From Nectonema munidae (lineage: Eukaryota > Nematomorpha > Nectonematoida > Nectonematidae), in assembly GCA_030549495.1 (NCBI GenBank), contig JAUIRK010001010.1:392001-456000 (forward strand): DNA of 64,000 bases. Direction: 5' to 3'. The translations under genes were made by a program, and so were the position numbers. Under the pieces are notes generated by a model. It made no database searches and had not been told where the DNA came from. It was given only the letters and a program-made list of their open reading frames with translations. Positions 42,201-54,200 of the stretch are shown here, piece by piece (the stretch's first letter is position 1; the number at the start of each line of letters is the position of its first letter).

Positions 42201-45200
42201 TGACAATACTCACGTTGTCTGCGGACAACATAATTGTCCTTTTTATTTTACACTTAGAAATGTCATTAATATAAATGTTAAACAGCAATAGCCCAAGTAC
42301 TCAGCCTTGTGGCACCCCTGATATTACACAGATATTGCAAAAGAATAAGTCTTTTATACAGACTGACTGAACTCTGTTTAATAAATAAGATTCAAAAAAT
42401 AGGAGAGTATGGTCTGAAAATCCTAAATATTTTAGTTGTTTCAACAATATCGGATGAGAAATAGAGTCGAAAGTTTTTGACAAATCTAAAAACAAGGAAA
42501 CTACCTCGTTTTTAAATTCGAACCCATTTATAATTTAATTTATGAAACATGACTGTAAATATTCTGTGGAATAAGATGGTCAGAATCCAAATTGAAAATA
42601 TGAGATAAAATTATTTTCAAACAAATGAGTGGAAATTTGAACGTGAATAATTATTTCAAAGACTTTAGAAATTGTGTTTATTATTGCAATCGGTCGGTAG
42701 TTAGAGATTTTCTGGGTTTTACCTTTTTTCTTTATTGGTACTATTTTTGTATGTTTTAATATATAAATATATATATATAAATATGAGAGGTTATCAAACT
42801 TCTTCCGTTTCTGAAGATATTGACTATCTCCCGTATCCAACGTTTTGAGGTTTAGCAAGATATATGTTTATATATTCCATATTGCAATAAAGTACATTTC
42901 CACTTGTCTAGAACTTAAAATTTTAAAAGAATTTAATTGTTCACGTTCAGAACATATATTCAAAATTTTAACTGTTTTCAATATAATTTTACAGATTAAA
43001 CAGCATAAATACATAAGCTTGACGAATTTCTTCGCTGTGGTTTGATGGCTCCCTAACGTTTGCCAAGTTCTGAATATGATTCGCTTCCAATCTCTATATA
43101 TTAGACGAGTTTTCGCAAACAAATCTTATTTACTCATATTATTGTTTTCTGTTCCCAGTAAGTCTGCCAAGAAATGTTCATACAATGTAGCCCTTCTCAA
43201 GGTGGGCTTCAAATGTATCTTTCATAAAATCACGTTATTGCGAAAACTTCAACAATATGCACCAATTTGTTCATTCCCAACCCTCTGTACAAAATTAACA
43301 CGTAAATTAGACCTTTTATAACGAATTCGAGTCAAAACGCCTGAAAACCAAAACGCCCGAAACCAAAACGTCTGAAACCAAAACGCCCGAATCCCAAAAC
43401 GCCCGTAACCAAAACGCCCGATACAAGAACGTCTGAAACTTGAATCTACAAAAAATATTCAAAAATTTAAGATTTTTTCTTGTATCTACGCTTTTTTCCA
43501 ATTAATTATTATCTTATATGTTTTCTAAGAATATGTTAAATTTAAGACTTTCTTGTTTCACATGCATAAAAAACAGAAACAAGATTTCTAATTTATCAAT
43601 CTTATTTAATCGAACAACTCCTAAAATTTTGAACCAAAATCAGAAATTATTTATATTCTTGTTTTCCTGTTTAAATTAGTCACATCTTTTCTGGTTCAAA
43701 CTGATTTTCCGTTTAAATCGGTAGTTTAATTGTTTTTCAAACCAAAGAAATAATGTATTTTTTATGATCACTTTTACCTTTCAAATCAAATTGATCACTA
43801 TCATTTCGTGTCAAATCGACCGTTTTGAAAACTGTCAAAATAGAATAAACTTCAAAAAATAGTAACGCCCGAATTTTTGGTTTCGGGCGTTTTGGTTTTC
43901 GGGCGTTTTGACCTGGCACCTTTTATAACAATCTCGCTTTTAAGAAACCTCATTTATAAACGCACTCTTTAGTAATGAATTTTCCTTATAACACAGGAAA
44001 AAATTGTGATGAAGTATATGGTTCACGTGTACAAAAAAGAAAAATCAAGGAAAGCATATTTGTTTTCCAGAGCTTTTGTATACGCTTGCGTAGACAGAAC
44101 AACACTCTCATAAAGCAATAAATCATATGTTCCATGTTCTTTTTTTACTAATATTATTGCTTAGATTCATAAGACTCACTTGCTTATACAAAAACCTAGC
44201 TTACAATTTTGTATTGATGTTATACAGTAATTTAGAAGTTATAATCTTTACTGTCTGTCACTTTATAACGGAGCATGAGATGGCGGGGATGATATGCCTA
44301 TATTATAAAAATAATAATACTTTTGCACTAATACACCAGCATAGATAGAAAGGCACATTTATTCAAATAAATGATACTCTTTATTTGTCATTTTTGACTG
44401 ATCAATTTTTCTCCTTTTATGGAGCCCACCGACGCTACGTCTTCTAAACGCAGAAATTTTGATATTGGCAAAAGGTATCGTGCTATTACTGCTGTGAAGT
44501 AAATGTAAAATCAAAATCAGCAATCGCTAATGATACCGCCTTAATACACTACTAACTTGGATGAAATCTTTGGATAAAATAAAGAATTCTTACGAGAAAA
44601 CTGGAACAAAGCGTAAAAAATAAGAGAGAGTCTTTACTCCGATGTTTCAAAAAGGCTAGATTCCAAAACATTCCTGTTTCACGACCTGTACTTTTGGCTA
44701 TAGACGAAAATTTGACTTTGATTTAAATTATTACGAAATATTACGAGTAAAAATCATTTTTAGGGGTCCTTCATAAATGACGTCAACTAAAACAGAGAGA
44801 ATAGGATGGGGGCAAAAATTTGACGGCAACTTTGTTAAGTAGACGACTACACAAAAAGTGACAAGAGAGAGCAGGGGTAGAAAGTGAACAAAAATGAGTT
44901 ATCGTCATTTGCAACGACCTCTTATTACCATTACTCATTGAAAGAGATCATTAAAAATAAGTAAAAAAGAAAATTAAAGTTTTTTAATTTTACTCCTTGG
45001 TTATAGTGAAACTCGCTTTCTACGAACTAAACATTAGTTCCCTTCAATTTTGTTATACCTTGATTTTACTGTATATGGTTAAGCCGCATTGCATGATTTA
45101 TAGATAATGTTTTGAGTCACAAAATTATGAAAACAAAGAAACTGAAAGTGCATTTTGATTTTTTTCACATTCAACTGATATACAAAAGCATGGGCTATTT

Positions 45201-48200
45201 TAAGCCAAAAGAAGTTTATCACGCTAGTAATGTTGACTCTACTGAACATTTAGCTAGTCAGAACAAACCAGGATTTCAAAAAATTGTTCTAAAAATTGTG
45301 ATCTAAAAAATCATGCTACCGTCAAAGATTTGATTATAGAAGCTTTGCATTCTAGAAGTAACAACGTTAATTTTGCATCGCATTTCCAACTCATTGGTCA
45401 TGTTAGTTTTTTTGACAAAAAGCTTGAAGGAGGAGTACTTGTTTCCTGTGTCACTGATTACAACAACTCTTTGAGAAGATATTTTTGAAATTTAAGAAAG
45501 CTTTCTTCTAAAGCATGACCCGAGTTTGGAAACCCGTCTGTGTACAGATAGTGCTCCTTTTATGTTTGCTTACAAATCCCAATTCAAATCTTTCCTAACG
45601 TATGTTGCAACGAATTTCTCATTAACTCATTGCATCGTTCATCGTTATGCTTTAGCGAAGAAATCTCTCCCTTTTGAAATAAGTGCTCACGGTCTTTGTA
45701 AAAATTGTGAACCACATTCGAAAAAGTATTATTACTTCAAGGGTTTTCAAAATGCTTTGTAAATAATGGATGCTGACTTCTCTGTTCTTCTTTTTCACTC
45801 CAAGATACTATCGTTTTCACGTGGTAATGTTCTGTTGGAACAAGGTGACACCTCAAAATAAAGTTTTCTTTATGAAAAGATGCAAGGTGCCTTTTGCTAT
45901 CTAAGATTGCTTAAATGACTGACTTCTTTTCGGAGAGGAACTCTCTGAACATTTCTCTCCAGGTAAATCTCCAAATATTCCTTAACAAAATTGGCATCGT
46001 TAAAGCATTTAATTTTTTAATTAAAAATAATATGAAAAACTTTTGTCCCTAGCTTTTTTATGCTGAGATATGAACAAAGAATTTCCAATTTTTTAACTAG
46101 TCTATAGTTATTGGGTTTTAACCTATTTTTTTATTAATAACAGGAAAATTCAAGATTTGAATAACATTTTAAATCTCGTTTTCTTTACTTTTAAATATTA
46201 AATTAATTTTTTTTCTTTAGAAGGAATTTTTAAAATCCCTCCTAAATATAATCGACATCGTGGCAACACTTTCCTTCTACATGGACTACTTCCTTGCCTA
46301 TGTAGAAGTAACTTCCAATTACGACATCATTGAATTTCTCAGCATCATAAGAATTTTGCGCTTATTCAAACTTACTCGTCACTCAGCTGGATTAAAGATT
46401 TTAGTTTTCACATTCAAAGCTTCATCTTCTGAATTAGTTTTATTAATTTTCTTCCTAATCATAGGTATGAAATTGTTTTATATCAAATGTAAACCACATT
46501 GAACTTATTTAAAATTTGATAATGTGGTAGTATGGATAACATCTCTTCTACTCCAGTGATTTCCTATCCTTTTCTAAGACCATGAACTGACAATTGGCCG
46601 AACGGGCATTTGGCCTGAGGGTCATTTAGCCAAATGGACATTTCACCAAAAATTTACCTACAATTTGACAATTTTGTGGACGTTGCTTTACTTCCTATAA
46701 GTTTGCAAGCTTGTACTCTATACAAAATTGTAGCATAATTTTTGTTTTCTTTTATTATTCTTAACTTCTATACAAGTGCTTCCATTATAAATTAAAAAAA
46801 CCAAGATTTGGGAAAAAAATCCCAAGACTATAAATAAAAAATAGAAGTTAAAAAATAATAAAAACCTAACATTAATCCTATTTAAAAAACTAGATCATTG
46901 AAATAATTATTTGAGTTTATTTATCTAGGTATCTTTTATGTATATTCCCATTTTGCAAGAAGTTCTTTTTTGGGTTTCCATGTAACACAAGAAGTACCAT
47001 TTTTTGTTATGTGTGGTTTAGCTAAAATTCTATCTCTTGTAGTTGATGCTTTCAATTTATTTGTAAACTTTGTCTTGGTACTATTGATTTGTTAAAAAAG
47101 AAGAATGAGGCCGTATGGTCATATTTGTCATAAACTTTGACAAATTCAAGTATTTAGGTTGTTTTTAGTCATTTTCAACTTCTCGTAGTTTATACCAAAA
47201 TTTTGGGATATTGTATTTTCATAATCAATATTGTAAACACCTGAAAATTTAAAGTTTCTAAATTCATCATACAAGTCGTCAAGATTTATATTTTCATCTC
47301 TGATGACTGATTTAAAACATGAAGTTAATTTTGAAAATCTTGTGATAGAATTTTCTTTTGTGATGAATTTTTGATCCAAACTTTTAAACTTGCTAAAAAT
47401 TGTTTTCGTCAAAATCAAATCTTTTAAAAACATTAAGCAATAACTTTTAAATTTGTTTTCTTCAGATTCCAAAATTGATTCTTCTAAAGAAACATATTTT
47501 TTCCACCAAGAAATATATTTTCAATTGAAATATGTAATCTTTCATCACTTGGATCAATCTCTTGTAATTTAGTATATGTTAAAATTTCTTCTCTGATAAA
47601 AAAAACTTAAAAAAATTTATATTGAGCAGAAATAATATAAAATACTTTATGTAACCTTTATATAAACTCTAATAACTTTAGTTATGTAGAGTAAAATTGA
47701 TCAAACATGTCAAAAAATGATTAATTATGATAACTGATGTCAAAATTAAAATTTTTATTGAAATGTAATACGTATAAAAAGTTTTAAATATTTTACGCAT
47801 TTTCAAGTATACTTGAAGAAATATGTATATAAAAGAAAATTCTATAGAGTATATGCTGATTTTAGTGGTAACGTTTATTTGTTAAAAAATCAATCAAACC
47901 TGTAAAAAAATAATTTAAATATGATAGCTCGTGTCAAAATTAAAATTTTTATTGAAATGTATTTATAAAAAGTCTTTTACACAAATATACACATTTTCAA
48001 GTATGCTAAATTAGTTGTGATGTTTATTTTTCATGAAAATTAGCCAAATGTGCCAAAAAATCAATCAAATCTGAATATATAAACTTCAAAATAAATTCTA
48101 CTTGCAGTATTTCTTTGCTAATTATTTTTTTATTTTTTTTTATGAACCAACTTTTAGTGTTTAATTCACTCAAAATATTTCATCCTCTTGTAAATTAGGT

Positions 48201-51200
48201 CTCGATAGTATCTCAATCGTTTTGACTACAATTTCTTTATCGACTGGCATACTCTACGTATTAGTTCTATACTTTATACAGTATGTAATTTTGATCAAAA
48301 ATTAATTTTTTGCAACTTATGTTTCAAAATCCATTTTTAAAAATTTATTTATAACAAACTTTACCCGATCTCAGAGCTTTCCTATTAGAGAATCTTGTTG
48401 ATATTATTTATTATTATTATATTTTTTATCAGTATCGTGTGTTTTATCACGTGATATTAACAGATATTCAGTCTGAATATTTGTTAACCAAACCCAGTTC
48501 AAAAGTTCTGTTTCTCAGGAAATGAGAATTATTGTTCAATTACAAAAAGTAGTCCACTTCATAATAAAAAGATTACTTTATTAAAAAGTAGGTCAAATTC
48601 AAATTATAAAATTATCGTGATAAAGACTAAATCTTCACATAAGAACATCTGTGAAAATTTTGATAACTGTGGCATATTAAAAATTTCCACATTCCATATC
48701 CATCTTAGTGAAATGATAATTGCAATCTTAACTGATGAGTTAAAGTTTAGGGAATTTTCATTAGCAAAGGAGGGACTTTTTGTTCACGGCCTTAAAATTA
48801 TGTTGCTCTTTATAAGAATAGTACGCCAACCATTTTAAAACGGGCCCCTACCAGTTACTATCAAAATTTTCCCTTTAATGACACGTTTTCTGGTTGCTTT
48901 CTTCTCTCATACTAATCTTCATTTTTTCTTTTTTCTAAATAAATATTAACATAACATAACTTATTTATTAAGCAAAAATGAGGTAACTTTTTACCTTTGA
49001 AATTTGCTTCTATAGTTATAAATAGTTTTATTATACACATTAAAGACTTTGAATGAATATACTACAAATTTACAAATTTGAGGTGGCTCCAGTCAAATCT
49101 TTTTTGAATGCATTCAATATTTCATACTCAAAATGAATCAAGAAAATATTTTACGCCAAAAAATATATATTTGTACTATATATAAAGGTTTTTCGAAAAA
49201 ATTTGGCAAAAATGTTTGGTAAAAAAATGATTTTCAGCTATGTATCACTAATTCAATCATGACTTCCTGATATTCTTTAAACTTTTTGACCAAAATAGAG
49301 TACAGAAATGAAATAAGTATATTCGATTCGGTATAAAAATATTATTTTCAATTAGAAGCATGTTTTTAAAGGTTATCCAACTACCATTAAAATAGTATCA
49401 AAAGATGCAGCTAGCAATTTCAGGAAAAGTCACAAAATTTGAAAGGATATGGTTCAGCCAATTTTGTACAATAATTTTTTTACAATAGAGTTAAAACAAA
49501 AATGATTAATTTTTGGCTTTATTAATTCTTGGGTTTTTTTCTCTACTTTTTCATGGAACATTTTCTTTATGGAACTTTCATTCTCCCTTCTCTCTTCATA
49601 ATATAATTTTTATAATTTTAAGAAAGAAGAATGTAAACGAAAGATCTAACATTTTTCAATGAACTAGAAGTTCGTATAATCTTACCAAAAACTTAATAGT
49701 CTCTTTAGTTAGTAGACGCAAAGTAAGGAACAATAATCAAACTAAATAGCCCCAAAAGAGCTCGGTTTAATTATAGTAGCACTGTGTAATCTATTTCACA
49801 ATGGCATTTTGAAGCAATTTTTTCAAATATTTTAAGGCTAAATTAATATACATTCGACTATCACCAATTCGGAATGCTCAAGACTGGTATGATTGATTTT
49901 TGGGTTTATCTGTAACCAAAATTTAACATTATTTCACTCATAATTTTACTTGTCTAGTTTTGAACTACAAATTTACTTTAAAATATAAAACTAAAATGGC
50001 AAAAATATTATTGAAATAAAAAGAAAGACTTTAAAATTTTAAACGAAGTAATAAGAGATAAAAAATAAAAAATCGTTGTTAATTAGACGTTGAAAGGAAT
50101 GAATTTTGAAAATGTATTTAATAGGAAGAGTGTTTTTTGGAGACTTGTTTTGCATACTCAAATGCTCTTTTGTACGTATTGTAAATTTAATGAAAACTTT
50201 ACTTTTCATCACAAATAAATTTGATGAATTCAGTAACAAAGTTAGCAGCTGCTTATTTATCCGCTGTGTTCAAATTTTAATTCTTAACTGAAAAGAAAAA
50301 GATGTAAAGAAAAAATGTTAAGTTTTGAATTTTTTATGTTGTTTTATATTTTTTTAAATATCATAATTTATTTATTAGTTAGACCATTTCTCCAACATTA
50401 GCCTTTATATTTTAAATGAATACATGCTAACTATATAGAATTAGAGCTTCTTTATTAAAAAAAACTTGAAATTAAGAGAAGAAAACAGAGTTTGTTAAAA
50501 ATTTAGAACAATTGAATTAGCTTCCAAAGACATCATATAATTTAATTTGGATTATTTCACAAAAAGAAGAATAAATGTTGTTGAGAATTTAACTAACTAA
50601 ATTTAAATTATATTTACTTTTGGATTCTTTTACTGTCAGGATGGCAGATTTGATTTTTAATGGAAATAACCAAAACAAAATTCAAAGTCATCACTGAAAA
50701 TACTTCTGTTTCATATAAATTTGATTTTTAATTGATATAGCGATCGTCATCTTTGCTAGCTTGGTGTACTACGCAGAGCGCTTTCAAAATAACATAGATA
50801 ATGACTTTACAAGCATTCCACTTGGTTTATGGTGGGCAGTTGTAACGATTACTACTGTTGGCTATGGAGATATGACTCCCAAGACTTACATTGGCATGCT
50901 TGTGGCGAGTATGTGTGTCGTAACAAGTAAGATATACACTCAAATTAACTTCTTCCATGCTACCATAGGGAAAGATATTTTGGTTATTATTACTAATTTA
51001 TTACAACACACGTTGAGCAACTCTTCAATTTAACGCATAATGTTTGCGCAAATAATAATAATCTAATTTAAATTCTTTTTGTTTTTCTTCATTATAAATA
51101 CACAATTTCTTTTACAGATCAACTTTAACATCTTGACTTTGATTGAATTGTGCGAAGTACAAATGATTTTAATTTATCACTGTTCTCACCCCATCATAGC

Positions 51201-54200
51201 TTATTACTAGCAGCTTAGGCGTGGGTTCTTGAACCAGATGATCTGGGTTCGATTTCCGATCGTGACTATCCTTACTCAAACACCACTCATATTTCACTTA
51301 ATTTATAAATAATGCCCGGGCGGCAATCTTTTCAGGCTCGACTTTTCAGGTGGAGTTTATAGTTCTTTGAAGATGATTGATTACTTTCATGATCGAGAAT
51401 GATCATTTAGCGTTTGAATTGAACTGGTTCGGAATCAGGGTGTTTTGTTTGAAAATGAGGACCCAAGGTATTGAGTGATCTCTTATTTTAAGCATCTTGT
51501 ATATGTTCAGTTTATTTATGAATTTACTATCCAGTAATATATCATTTTTACTTTAATGTCATCCTTTTTCATTTTAATTCCTTCTTTTTCACTTCAAGTT
51601 AGGCCTTTTTAATTTTAAGTTCGTCCATTTTCACTTTAAGTTCGACTTTTTTCTTCTAAAGCTCCTTCTTTTTCACTTCAAGTTCGTTTTTTTCTACTAA
51701 AAATTTTTTGTGTGTGATAAGTTCGTCCATATTACTATTTTTTTGTTTAACTTGTCAATTTTTAAGCGCTTTTATTAGTAATTAATAGTTATAAGTGAGT
51801 TTTTTGAAGCCGTTAGGTTAACATTAATACTATACAACTTTGTTAATTTTATTAGCATTTCTAAATGTTCATGTTGATTTTAGAATTATTTAATTAATTA
51901 TATTAATTTTTTTGCCTAAATTTTTATTACCATTTTTTAGATTAAGACTAATTTAAATTTGAGGGATAATTATAAAACCTTGTTTTTAAATGTTTTATCA
52001 TTTTTGTTTGACCAAGATCATACTAAAAATAGCTTTAAATTTTTATCTGCTAATTTTAATCAATCAGTGAAAAATTGAACAGACTTAAAAAATAAATTCA
52101 AAAAGGTAAAAAATTATTTATTATAAAAGAATTCTGAAAAGAAGACATTCATTTCTTATGTTTCAATCATATTGTTCGCCAGCCAAAACAATGTTTATAT
52201 TGCTTAGGAACATAGTCGAGTAGATTTATGTTTCAACACTTTCTAGGATTAATTGGAAAGAGGACTATTACTATTTGAATTCAGAGTTTTTTCACATTTG
52301 CTTTCACTTTAGAAAAAAACATTTTTAAATGGGTTCAACATATAAAAGTATGGAGAAAGGTACTTGAGAATAAATTTTCCATACTTTTCAATAAATTTAT
52401 TTGAAAGTTGGCACTTGTGGATTGTTGGATTGTGCAAAATTATCAACGCTTCTTTATTAATTGGACATCATTTTCCTTTTTTTTTACAAGTTCTTTAGCA
52501 AATTTCAAGAAAATCTATCCATTCAAGAATTTGTTTTGGACGATTTCAAAATGGACGACTTTATTTCAATTTATGGCCAAAATTAAAGAAGCATTTTTTC
52601 ATTTATTCGTGGTAAAATAGCATTTGCTCTTTTGCCCTTAATTGATCCTACGTGATTTTTTGGGAGATGTAAGTTAAACAAACTCCTGTTGTCTACAAAG
52701 ATGAGAGATTGTTGACATTTTGGAGCAAATTCTTGAAACTCAAATCTATAAGTTTTTCCTTTTAAAATGGAATCGTTCCGATGTTAAATTTCTTGATAGT
52801 TATTTTTAAAACCTTTATGATGTGCTTATGAAGGCAAATAACAGGTATTTTTTATAAGGGGTGTGGAAGGGGTTGCTTCCACCAGGTTTTCGAAGTACGT
52901 TAGCTATTCATAATTTAGAATACATCTTTTATCACATCCATACTCTGGCTTATATCTTGTTTACTTTTTATAATTGTCTCTTTCGGATGAATACTTTATG
53001 TGTGAACTATTGGCGGCTGCGAGGATAGTTAAGATATCACTGTTTACCAATGTCGAAAGCTTCATCTTCTTTTCTTGAGCTACTTTTTTTATACATTGAC
53101 GAATTTGGATAATAGGGAAAAATAGCAGCGATATTAATAATTAAAATATTAATAAGTTAAGCTTATTATGTTTTTGCTAAACTATGTTTTAGCGAACCGA
53201 TCCAGATACACTAAATACACTAAGAAAACTGTTTTTTGAGAAACTCTGTCGAATAAAACTTTTTTTTGTTGGGAATAATGAAAATATTTTTCTTCCTTTT
53301 GCAAATAAACCTACTATTGAACTTGTAACTTTCAAAAACTTCAATTGAACTGAATTGAAATTAAATCTTACTTTTAAAGTTTAAGTATGTTTAAAGCATA
53401 GAATATTTGAGTATGTGAGGGATTGTATACATTAAGACTTCAAGAGGGAGTCACTGTACACTATGTTGTCATTTTTGTGACTGACCCATGTATGGAAGGG
53501 GAGGCTAAAACATAAGCTGACCGGGTGGCACACTCTCTAGCTACGCCACTGTAAATAATATTTATTCGTGATAAAAAATATGTAAATAACATTGACTTTG
53601 AAAATAATTTTTACAATTATCTCTTTTTATTCATAAATTTTCGAATTAAAATATGAAACGCCATAAAGTAAAAATATTTGATATGCCAAAATTAATATAA
53701 GACTTAACATTTTAGACCTTACAAAATAAGCAAGAAAGAATCTTTTTACAACACATTACTATATTGAACTAATGAAAAAATCAACTTTTTTGAAACGTCG
53801 ATAAAAGGTTTCAATATTAATGAAAAACATAACACCCTTTTCCACATGATTTAGAAGTTTTGATGCAAGCACAAAATAATTGACTTTTTACAATTTTTAA
53901 TGCCCTTTCGATGATGATAATGATATATTGATAAAATTCAGTGTTTTTACAAGTTTAGGGCTTGTGCAAGTAAATGAGTGAAAGTCAAAGAATACAACTT
54001 TATTGAAGAGAGAAAAACAAAAATGTGTTTAGTTGGAAAAACTATTAAGTTTGAATAGTTTTAGATTTGCATACTTGCGATAGCTTTACGTGCTCAAGCA
54101 ATTGATGTTCTATTCAAATCGGACCCTCTAGATTCTAGAATGAGGTAGTTAGTTGATGCACGATAGCATTATTTTATTTGAGTGATGTCGACAGTTAAAA

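Noticed and set aside
50761-51033. A longer exon 5 reading on past 50926
   Set aside because: A good GTAAGA donor at 50927 and the fit of exon 6 to S6 show that the extra 35 codons are intron.
53440-53551. A full hAT element ending at 53551
   Set aside because: Only one terminus-like sequence was found; no partner end or 8-bp duplication, so only the end is reported.
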